Assembly: GCA_002329645.1 (NCBI GenBank)
Contig: DCTS01000043.1
Span: forward strand, 2,457 to 23,599
Direction of reading: 5' to 3'
Length of the DNA stretch: 21,143 nucleotides
Origin: Lachnoclostridium sp. UBA1434
GTDB lineage: Bacteria; Bacillota; Clostridia; Lachnospirales; Lachnospiraceae
Position numbers and translations under genes: made by a program. Positions 15,745-21,143 of the stretch are shown here, piece after piece; the stretch's first letter is position 1; every line of letters starts with the position of its first letter. The notes under the pieces were generated by a model that had not been told where the DNA came from, ran no database searches, and saw only the letters and a program-made list of their open reading frames with translations.

Positions 15745-16618
15745 TGGCTTTAACCCTCCTTTTGCGGTCATGGCTTACCACCAGAATGAGAAGGAACAAT
15801 ATGGAGGTTATTAGCTTTAAGTCCCTGGCTTCCATTCCAAAGGATATGGCAGCGGCAACACAGGCTTTATATAGAATTGATCCTATGATTACTGACGTGG
15901 TAGCTCTAAGCGGCATCCTCTTAAACAGGTTTGTTCCGATAATAACACTCGCAAGGCCTATTACTACCGTACCTGTACCGGTTGAAACCTCAAAAAAGCC
16001 GCTCATTTGAGCATATATGCTGCCTGCAAGCGCTACATATGCATTTGCAATTGCAAGTCCCACTATCTTAACAGTTCCCTTATCCTTGGCAAGAGAGGTA
16101 ACCAGTGTGTCATTATCCCCAACGGCTCTTAATAGATACCCTGACCGGGTTTTCAAATATATATCCAGTATAAGCTTCATAATTGCAGCTATAATAAGCA
16201 ATATGGCCAGAACAAGATACGGTCTGAAATAATCAGGGATTATTCTGTTTAATAATGGATTGTCAAATATAGAGGATTTTGAAAAAATGGGCAGATTGGC
16301 GCTTCCTGCAATCCTCAGATTCAATGAATACAAAGCCGTCATCATTATAATGCCCGACAAAAGGTCCCGGACCTTTAGTCTGACATGTATAAGTCCTGTC
16401 AGTATTCCGGATAATCCGCCTGCAAGAAAGGCTATCGGAAGCGTCAGCAGCGGATTAATGCCTTTTACAATCAGCACTGCTGCAATAGCGCTCCCAAGCG
16501 GGAATGTGCCATCCACAGACAGGTCCGGAAAATCCAGAATCCTGTAGGTTATATATACTCCAAGAGCCATTATTGCATATACAAGGCCTTCTTCCAATAT
16601 ACCGATAATTACCTCCAT
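15737..16618 (-). CDS. trpY: ABC transporter permease, TrpY type
   Basis: A 293-residue integral membrane protein with about eight or nine hydrophobic segments. It belongs to the branched-chain-amino-acid-type permease family (BPD_transp_2): SVDGTFPLGSAIAAVL near the N-terminus and the cytoplasmic coupling loop GYLLRAVGDNDTLVTSLAKD. It forms the translocation path for the substrate delivered by the lipoprotein and driven by the overlapping ATPase gene. AGGGAGG lies 7 bases before the ATG. Tryptophan as substrate comes from operon control and is an inference. Related operons without a Trp T-box may carry other substrates. Confidence 0.87.
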   Translation of the reverse strand: MEVIIGILEEGLVYAIMALGVYITYRILDFPDLSVDGTFPLGSAIAAVLIVKGINPLLTLPIAFLAGGLSGILTGLIHVRLKVRDLLSGIIMMTALYSLNLRIAGSANLPIFSKSSIFDNPLLNRIIPDYFRPYLVLAILLIIAAIMKLILDIYLKTRSGYLLRAVGDNDTLVTSLAKDKGTVKIVGLAIANAYVALAGSIYAQMSGFFEVSTGTGTVVIGLASVIIGTNLFKRMPLRATTSVIIGSILYKACVAAAISFGMEARDLKLITSILFLLILVVSHDRKRRVKANA

Positions 16619-16690
16619 ACTCTGCCTCCCTTAACTGCTTCCATATACCATATTCGGCTAATTCTTAAGTTGTATCCAAATAGCTCTTTT

Positions 16691-16736
16691 AGCCTGTCAG
16701 CCCGAATGAAATGTCAAACACTCATATTAACAGGCT
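16691..16736 (-). other. Inverted repeat between trpX and trpY
   Basis: AGCCTGT (16691-16697) and ACAGGCT (16730-16736) could pair across 32 bases in the 117-base gap after the lipoprotein gene. It may protect the trpX message end or reduce read-through to the permease. Weak evidence. Confidence 0.25.
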
Positions 16737-17728
16737 TATTCAGCAATAGTATTAAACACTTCCTTAGCTTCGCTTACCAGATCCTCGGGGATGGTAATCC
16801 CGAGATTATCGGCTGCTGCTTTGTTGCAGTAGAAGGAAGCCTCCTCAATGATCTCATACTTCATCTCGCTTGCCTTCCTTTCACCCTTAAGCACCTGTGC
16901 CGCCATCCTCCCTGTCTGCTTTCCAAGGTCGAAGTAATCAAGTCCTTCTGCTGCAAGACAGCCTATCTTAACCTGTTCCACTTCACTTCCGAAAACCGGA
17001 ATATTCCTCTGTGCAGCCTTCTCTAATATCAATGGAAGTGAGCTTACCACCGTATTATCTGTCAGGTTGCTTATGCAATCCACCTTGCCCAGCAGGTTAT
17101 CTGCTGCCAGGGGAATATCTGCCGTGGTTGCAATCCCGCTTTCCACTATCTCAAATCCGTAATTACCCGCCAACGACTTGTACTCCTCAATTGCCGATAT
17201 GGAATTAGCCTCGCTGGTGCTGTACATAATACCGATTTTTTTTGCCTCGGGCAAAATTGCACGAATCATATTGAGCTGTTCCTTAACAGGCAGCTTGTCG
17301 CTTGTCCCGGTAGTATTGCCTGTTGGCGTCTTGTCTTCCTTAGCAAGCTCCGCTATAACCGGATCTGTTACCGCAGTGAATATAACGGGGATTTTGGTGT
17401 TCTTTGCCGCACCATATGCACTTTGAGCCATAGGAGTTGCTATTGCGCAGATTAAATCGACCTTCCTGGATATAAAATTGTCGGCAATCTGTGCTGCTGT
17501 TCCTGTGTCGGCACTGGCATTTTCCACTAACACCTTGAGGTTTTCCCCCTCCTTATAGCCTGCCTCTTCAAGGCCTGCAAGAAATCCCTCCCTGCAGTTA
17601 TCAAGGGAAGCATGCTCGGCAAACTGTCCTATTCCTATTGTTACTACTCCTTCATCCTTCTTATTGCATCCCCCAAATATTGCGGCTGCAAAAACCATTA
17701 CTAAAATTACAGCAATTATTTTCTTCAT
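16736..17728 (-). CDS. trpX: Tryptophan ABC transporter substrate-binding lipoprotein, TrpX type
   Basis: A 330-residue lipoprotein. Its signal peptide is MKKIIAVILVMVFAAAIFGG with lipobox cysteine C21, so it is exported and lipid-anchored. The body fits the ABC_sub_bind family (PF04392 type), with motifs GIGQFAEH, IPVIFTAVTDPV, IGIMYSTSEANS and AADNLGITIP. It captures the substrate, probably tryptophan, for the permease and ATPase downstream. I chose the ATG at 17728 because GGGAGG is 8-9 bases upstream; an ATG at 17743 would begin on top of that site. It is the first gene after the T-box leader. Confidence 0.88.
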   Translation of the reverse strand: MKKIIAVILVMVFAAAIFGGCNKKDEGVVTIGIGQFAEHASLDNCREGFLAGLEEAGYKEGENLKVLVENASADTGTAAQIADNFISRKVDLICAIATPMAQSAYGAAKNTKIPVIFTAVTDPVIAELAKEDKTPTGNTTGTSDKLPVKEQLNMIRAILPEAKKIGIMYSTSEANSISAIEEYKSLAGNYGFEIVESGIATTADIPLAADNLLGKVDCISNLTDNTVVSSLPLILEKAAQRNIPVFGSEVEQVKIGCLAAEGLDYFDLGKQTGRMAAQVLKGERKASEMKYEIIEEASFYCNKAAADNLGITIPEDLVSEAKEVFNTIAE

Positions 17729-17817
17729 AACATATCCTCCCATACTTACTTTTCATCCGCCTGTTGCAGGCGATATTTGTTCCTGCCCGGGTACCGGTTT
17801 TCAAGGATATCCCTTAA

Positions 17818-18099
17818 CAATAATAAAGCCCAAGTATAATTGTACAATTATACTTGGGACGATAGTTATCCGCGGTACCACCCAACTTGATAATGATTAT
17901 TCATTATCCGCTCTGTCATATACACAATATATATGCCATCCATATAACGGTTATGGTTGCCGTCAACGCCTACTATAAGTTCGGGTTGCCCTCAAAAGCC
18001 CATTCAGCTAAAGACTCCATACCGCATTCCACCAAGTGCGGCTCTCTGTAATTTCGTGCAATAGCTTACTCTTCTTTCTCAACGGTTTAGCATATCGAT
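17818..18099 (-). promoter_or_regulatory. T-box riboswitch of trpXYZ, specifier UGG
   Basis: Read on the reverse strand, stem I starts CCGTTGAGAAAG and is followed by AGTA. On the 3' side come GAA and TGG (18002 down to 18000), then GCTTTT, which pairs with the opening stem, so the specifier is UGG for tryptophan. The distal arm has GGTGGAATGCGG, nearly the same as in the trpB2 leader. The T-box GGGTGGTACCGC has its bulge TGGT at 17877-17880. The terminator at 17821-17858 follows. Uncharged tRNA-Trp should allow transcription into the transporter operon. Confidence 0.95.
17821..17858 (-). terminator. Conditional terminator of the trpXYZ T-box
   Basis: A perfect 14-base inverted repeat, CCCAAGTATAATTG (17829-17842) and CAATTATACTTGGG (17845-17858), with a 2-base nominal loop. 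On the reverse strand it is followed by CTTTATTATT, a broken T-tract. Confidence 0.88.
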
Positions 18100-18105
18100 G
18101 TGAAC

Positions 18106-18134
18106 ATCATAATACCGGTGGAAGCTTTTGTCAA
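18106..18134 (-). promoter_or_regulatory. Promoter of the trpXYZ T-box transcript
   Basis: Reverse strand TTGACA (18129-18134), a 17-base spacer and TATGAT (18106-18111) lie directly upstream of stem I. Confidence 0.85.
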
Positions 18135-18155
18135 GAGCAAATTGCCCTCTTAAAT

Positions 18156-18171
18156 GCATAAGATTTTATGC
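18156..18171 (-). terminator. Weak possible terminator after the cotJC fragment
   Basis: GCATAA (18156-18161) and TTATGC (18166-18171) form a 6-base AT-rich stem, followed on the reverse strand by ATTTAAG. It is too weak for a confident call. Confidence 0.25.
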
Positions 18172-18205
18172 TCCTAATGCTCCATATATCACTTATTAGC
18201 ATAAA

Positions 18206-18631
18206 TCACTTACATAAATCTGCACGAAAATCCGGGTTGATTGCATAGAAGTTTTTGGAATCAAGCCCATCCAGCACGACTCGCAGCGCTTCGCCAAATC
18301 TTTGGAAGTGGTTGATTTCCCTCTGCCTTAAAAACTTGATCGGATCGCATACCTCCTGGTCATGCACCAGTCTAAGGATATTGTCATAGGTAGTCCTTGC
18401 CTTCTGCTCTGCCGCCATATCCTCAACCAGGTCTGTTATAGGGTCTCCCTTGCTCTGGAAGAAGCATGAATTGAAGGGTATTCCCCCTGCCGACTGGGGC
18501 CATAATGCAAGCGTATGGTCAACATAATATTTTTCGAAGCCGCCTTCCATAATCTGCTGCGGTGTCAAATCCCTGGTGAGCTGATGGACTATTGCGCTTA
18601 CCATTTCCATATGTGCCAATTCCTCGGTACC
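18206..18631 (-). pseudogene. cotJC: CotJC-like (manganese catalase family) coat protein gene, 3' part only
   Basis: The reverse frame ends with 141-142 residues matching the C-terminal part of spore-coat CotJC / manganese catalase: GTEELAHMEMVSAIVHQL, AGGIPFNSCFFQSKGDPI, LVEDMAAEQKARTTYDNI and FLRQREINHFQRFGEAL. Family metal ligands are retained in EELAH (ExxH), AAEQ and NHFQ. Homology stops abruptly before Gly-Thr-Glu-Glu (18631), where a full CotJC (about 190 residues) would have some 60 more residues including the first metal-ligand glutamate. Upstream in the same frame there is a TGA after only a few codons. The only start-like codon is a TTG that is really the Leu of EELAH. A serine recombinase gene ends about 20 bases away. 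The gene is therefore split by insertion and is either broken or restored by excision during sporulation. Confidence 0.87.
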
Positions 18632-18653
18632 GCCATGATGTCAATGATCTTTT
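18618..18653. other. Probable attachment-site junction of the inserted element
   Basis: CotJC coding similarity ends at the palindrome GGTACC (18626-18631), and the recombinase stop lies at 18654-18656. The crossover of the serine recombinase is likely in or beside this hexamer. The exact core cannot be fixed without the other end or an uninterrupted relative. Confidence 0.5.
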
Positions 18654-20246
18654 TCAGTGGGTTGAACGAGGCAATCGGGGATATAAAACCAAATCAAAGC
18701 TATCAGGTGATGTATGCCACCTGCAGCCTTGCTTTTTAGTATATACAACCTTTTTAAGGACTTCCTTGAGCAGGTCGTTTTTAGCATTCGGTTCGGATAT
18801 CGCATGATATGCTTCAATTATTGTTTCAACCTTTGGTATAATGACCATGCACTCTTTCTCTCTTTTTTCTTCTTCTGCCATCATAGCCCGTACTTTTATA
18901 TAATCCTCCTCGACTTTTTTCAGCCGCTCGGCAAGTATCTGCGACCTTTGCTTGTATTTGTCAATATCATAAACCCCCTGTTCAACCAAATCATCGAGTC
19001 CGGATTGCTGCCGACGCAGCGTCGTAATCTCTTTTTCAAGGTTTGCCAGGGATTTACGGCAGAACTCAAGAGCCGGTCCGGGCGACTTTTGGGGTTTTTC
19101 TTCAATATTCCACGGCAGCTTATATCCTGCCAGCCAGTTTTTAAGTCCCTCAATGACCTTTTCTTCGACTAAATTCAGATGTGATGATACATTTTCACAT
19201 GATGCTTTGGGACACATTAAAGTATCGGGATAATTATTGCCATATGGGCGTCTTATCATTTTGCGCTTACATATACCGCACACTACCAGCCCGGCCAGCG
19301 GATTTTTAACAGTATTTTTTTCACTCACCGGTATAGGCGGATTTTTCTTTATAAGCTCCTGTACAAGATTAAACATCTCCTCACTAATGATCCCCTTATG
19401 CCGGCCTTCTGCAATTATACAGTCCTCAGAACGAGGTCTTTCCACCACTATATGTCCATTTACCAGCTTTTTATTAGCTTTTCTCCAATTCCAACGCACT
19501 TTGCCGGCATATACCGGATTAATCAGTATATCTCTGATACTTGAGGAAGACCAGACAATCCCTTTTCTTGGACATATTTCAAGCTCATTAAGTCGTCTTG
19601 CAATTAATGTTGTGCCGAGTCTTTTATATGTACCGTCAGGCTGCTTCTCACCTGCTGTATACCACTCATAAATCATTCTTATAACATCAGCTTCCTCAGG
19701 CACTTCTCTTAATGTATAACCCTTTTCTTTATTTAGCTTAATTCGATCATATCCATATGGAGCTGTATTTCCTGCATACTTTCCCTCCAAAACCGACCTT
19801 TTACGCCCCTCCTGAAGCCTGCGAGTAATGGTTTTTAACTCACGCCTTGACATAAATAATCCGAATTCAAAATATTCTTCATCAAATTCATTGGTCGGGT
19901 CGTAGGTTTTATAGGGAGTTATAATGAGAGTTTCGCTGTATTTAAAGGTCTTGGCTACACGCCCCTGGTCGGCCGTATCACCACGGGCCAGACGCTCCAC
20001 CTCCATAACCAGCACACCCCGCCACATCCCCTGCTCTACATCCTTTAAAAGTCGCTGCATTTGGGGACGGGCAGATATGGTTTCTCCTGACACGACCTCA
20101 TGGTAGAATTCGCTTACAGTCAGTCCTTTACGTTTGGCAAGCTCCAGCAGGGCTTCTTTATGACGTCTGAGTGTTTCCTCCATACTCTCACTTTTATTAT
20201 CATCCTTACGTGATTTTCTTAAATACATACAGTATTTGTCCGGCAT
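18654..20246 (-). CDS. Large serine recombinase / site-specific integrase
   Basis: A 530-residue recombinase from the ATG at 20246, which has GAGGAAAGG just upstream; a longer frame to 20291 lacks that support. The N-terminal resolvase domain (1-150) begins MPDKYCMYLRKSRKDD with the nucleophile S12 and includes MEVERLARGD. The recombinase domain (about 160-300) contains APYGYD, NPVYAGKVRWN and GIISEEMF. A zinc ribbon has cysteines at about 323, 326, 345 and 350 (CGICKRKM, CPKASC). A coiled coil lies at about 393-465, and the tail ends LYPRLPRSTH. Such enzymes integrate and excise elements between short att sites through a phosphoserine intermediate; excision generally needs a directionality factor. 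The gene ends about 22 bases from the cotJC break and reads in the same direction, making it the likely agent of the split. Confidence 0.95.
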   Translation of the reverse strand: MPDKYCMYLRKSRKDDNKSESMEETLRRHKEALLELAKRKGLTVSEFYHEVVSGETISARPQMQRLLKDVEQGMWRGVLVMEVERLARGDTADQGRVAKTFKYSETLIITPYKTYDPTNEFDEEYFEFGLFMSRRELKTITRRLQEGRKRSVLEGKYAGNTAPYGYDRIKLNKEKGYTLREVPEEADVIRMIYEWYTAGEKQPDGTYKRLGTTLIARRLNELEICPRKGIVWSSSSIRDILINPVYAGKVRWNWRKANKKLVNGHIVVERPRSEDCIIAEGRHKGIISEEMFNLVQELIKKNPPIPVSEKNTVKNPLAGLVVCGICKRKMIRRPYGNNYPDTLMCPKASCENVSSHLNLVEEKVIEGLKNWLAGYKLPWNIEEKPQKSPGPALEFCRKSLANLEKEITTLRRQQSGLDDLVEQGVYDIDKYKQRSQILAERLKKVEEDYIKVRAMMAEEEKREKECMVIIPKVETIIEAYHAISEPNAKNDLLKEVLKKVVYTKKQGCRWHTSPDSFDLVLYPRLPRSTH

Positions 20247-20328
20247 ACCTTTCCTCTCACCAATACAGGCACACAACAAAAATAAGGTCAATTTAACCTA
20301 TGTTTATCAGCAGGAAATTATTCTGTAT

Positions 20329-20370
20329 AACCCGGGTTTATTCGTCGCCCTCCTGTCCAAAGTGACAGGA
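20329..20370. repeat. Palindrome and hairpin upstream of the recombinase gene
   Basis: AACCCGGGTT (20329-20338) is a perfect 10-base palindrome, and TCCTGTC/GACAGGA (20351-20357 with 20364-20370) a 7-base stem. They lie in the 227-base divergent gap between the recombinase and the 63-residue ORF and could be operators. No convincing promoter was found on either strand. Confidence 0.4.
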
Positions 20371-20473
20371 ATTTTCCGGCACAAATTACCATCTGAAAAT
20401 GAGTTATGGCAGCCTGTAACAATGGCAATAAGACAAGCTTAAGAAGCATATACATCTACGGGGGGGTGAATAT

Positions 20474-20665
20474 GTGGCTGAGAATTATGAAAGAACACAG
20501 GACAATATAGCAGAGGAGCTTATGATAGGCAACACCCGTATAAGAATATGCGACTATTATTGCAATAATTGCAGTAACAGGGATATTAAGGACATCTTAG
20601 ACAGGATAGCCCTTATAGCACAGGAGCATTTTACTGCAGCTTCATTACAGCAAAAGAAAGCATAA
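20474..20665 (+). CDS. Small hypothetical protein, 63 residues
   Basis: A GTG at 20474 is preceded by a run of seven G residues at suitable spacing. The product begins MAENYERTQDNIAEEL, contains NTRIRICDYYCNNCSNRDIKD with three cysteines, and ends in a predicted helix rich in Ala and Gln. I do not recognise a defined family. Short proteins with an N-T-x-I-R-I-C-D-x-Y-C-like core seem familiar from clostridial mobile elements, but this is memory, not a search result. It is divergent from the recombinase, so a regulator or directionality factor is possible without direct evidence. The three cysteines might bind metal. Confidence 0.6.
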   Translation: MAENYERTQDNIAEELMIGNTRIRICDYYCNNCSNRDIKDILDRIALIAQEHFTAASLQQKKA

Positions 20666-20715
20666 ATTTATCTGTGTCCAAAGCTAAAGTACTATAAGAT
20701 TCGTATATAAGAAAG

Positions 20716-20759
20716 AAAAAAGGCTGTTGCAAAACCAAATCATCGGTTTTGCAACAGCC
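20716..20759 (-). terminator. Strong terminator after the Big2 protein gene
   Basis: GGCTGTTGCAAAACC (20722-20736) and GGTTTTGCAACAGCC (20745-20759) form a perfect 15-base stem. On the reverse strand it is followed by six T residues (20721 to 20716), about 54 bases after the gene stop. Confidence 0.92.
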
Positions 20760-20812
20760 CAAAAATGTGCTACCATGTAGCGAGCATTTTTCTGCTTATA
20801 TCTGCTTATCTC

Positions 20813-21143
20813 TTATCTGACGGTGACCTCTATTCTTTGCTTTGCATCCCCTGCCTCAGCAGTGATATATGTGATCCCTTCAGATTTTGCTGTGGCTTTT
20901 CCTGTAGTCTCATCAATTGTTATGATAGTCTCATCGTCTGAATACCATGCAATATCCCTGGAGTAGAAGCCATATGCTTTTGCCCTGAAATTATAGGTAC
21001 TGTCTGCATTCATGACGGATTTTGCTATCACAATTTCAATACGTGCCTTCTCAACCTTAATATTAAATGTGACCGTCTTAACCTTACCGCTATATAGAGT
21101 AAGCTGCACTGTTATGACTGCATTGCCCTCACCTGTCGCTGTT
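20813..21143 (-). CDS. Ig-like (Big2) domain surface protein, C-terminal part (partial)
   Basis: The reverse frame stays open to the window edge (first full codon at 21142), giving at least 109 residues before the stop. A Val codon (GTG) near 21109 is internal, not a start. The last about 80 residues look like a bacterial Ig-like group 2 domain: YNFRAKAYGF, IAWYSDDETIITIDETTGKATAKSEGITYITAEAGD and IEVTVR. The upstream end, TATGEGNAVITVQL, resembles the end of another such repeat. Big2 domains occur in cell-surface and exported proteins that bind host or matrix. No anchor is visible after the domain. Function and total length are unknown. It may be part of the inserted element or lie beyond it. 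Confidence 0.8.
   Translation of the reverse strand, partial: TATGEGNAVITVQLTLYSGKVKTVTFNIKVEKARIEIVIAKSVMNADSTYNFRAKAYGFYSRDIAWYSDDETIITIDETTGKATAKSEGITYITAEAGDAKQRIEVTVR

Larger units (their letters stand above)
18632..21143. mobile_element. Left end of an integrated element inside cotJC (extent unknown)
   Basis: From 18632 rightward the sequence replaces the expected 5' half of cotJC. It begins with the recombinase gene, as is usual for serine-integrase elements, where the integrase borders an attachment site. No second cotJC part is found up to the window end, so the element is at least 2.5 kb. Whether the 63-residue ORF and the Big2 gene belong to it is not certain. Confidence 0.6.

Noticed and set aside
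18206..18619. A complete 137-residue gene starting at the TTG at 18619
   Set aside because: CotJC similarity continues upstream through Gly-Thr-Glu-Glu in the same frame, and that TTG is the Leu of the EELAH metal motif with no proper ribosome binding site, so it is a truncated gene.
20691..20770. Insertion-sequence terminal repeat at the 15-base inverted repeat
   Set aside because: The arms are only 8 bases apart and the T-run on the minus strand makes it an intrinsic terminator; no transposase is present.
1..21143. tRNA or rRNA genes
   Set aside because: No cloverleaf with a TTCGA-type arm or ribosomal RNA stretch was recognised by eye; the two tRNA-linked structures are T-box leaders.

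Overview
The window looks like chromosome of an anaerobic, spore-forming Clostridia, probably Lachnospiraceae-like. This is inferred from protein character, AGGAGG-type ribosome binding sites, T-box leaders, a CotJC-type coat gene, PPi-type phosphofructokinase and clostridial glutamate dehydrogenase. No rRNA or tRNA is present to confirm it.

Left part (1-1391, minus strand): the str operon rpsL-rpsG-fusA, with fusA cut by the window edge. It is read from a consensus promoter at 1523-1551. The spacers between its genes are unusually long and hold several hairpins. A WYL-family regulator diverges from it (1783-2766), and its 3' end lies in an array of 26-nt degenerate repeats.

Second part (2937-8625, plus strand): a tryptophan T-box leader (specifier UGG) controls a TrpB2-type tryptophan synthase beta chain. 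Then come a primary-type sigma factor, a PlsC acyltransferase and an exported SH3b/SleB-like cell-wall hydrolase.

Third part (8633-14700, minus strand): a predicted PPi-dependent phosphofructokinase, a 1043-residue protein joining a GAF-like region, a PEP/pyruvate-binding (PPDK-N) region and a nucleotidyltransferase, and glutamate dehydrogenase. Each appears to have its own transcription signals.

Fourth part (14971-18134, minus strand): a TrpXYZ-type ABC importer (lipoprotein, permease, ATPase), preceded by a second UGG-specifier T-box. Together the two T-boxes define a small tryptophan regulon covering synthesis (possibly from indole) and uptake.

Right end (18206-21143): the C-terminal two thirds of a CotJC/manganese-catalase-like coat gene, broken at a Gly-Thr-Glu-Glu motif. 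A large serine recombinase gene in the same orientation ends about 20 bases from the break. Beyond it are a 63-residue hypothetical ORF and the 3' end of a Big2 (Ig-like) protein gene. The missing 5' part of cotJC is not in the window, so the insert continues past the right edge. This resembles sporulation genes split by skin-like elements that are excised during sporulation and is the most interesting lead here. The GAF/PPDK-N/nucleotidyltransferase protein is the second.
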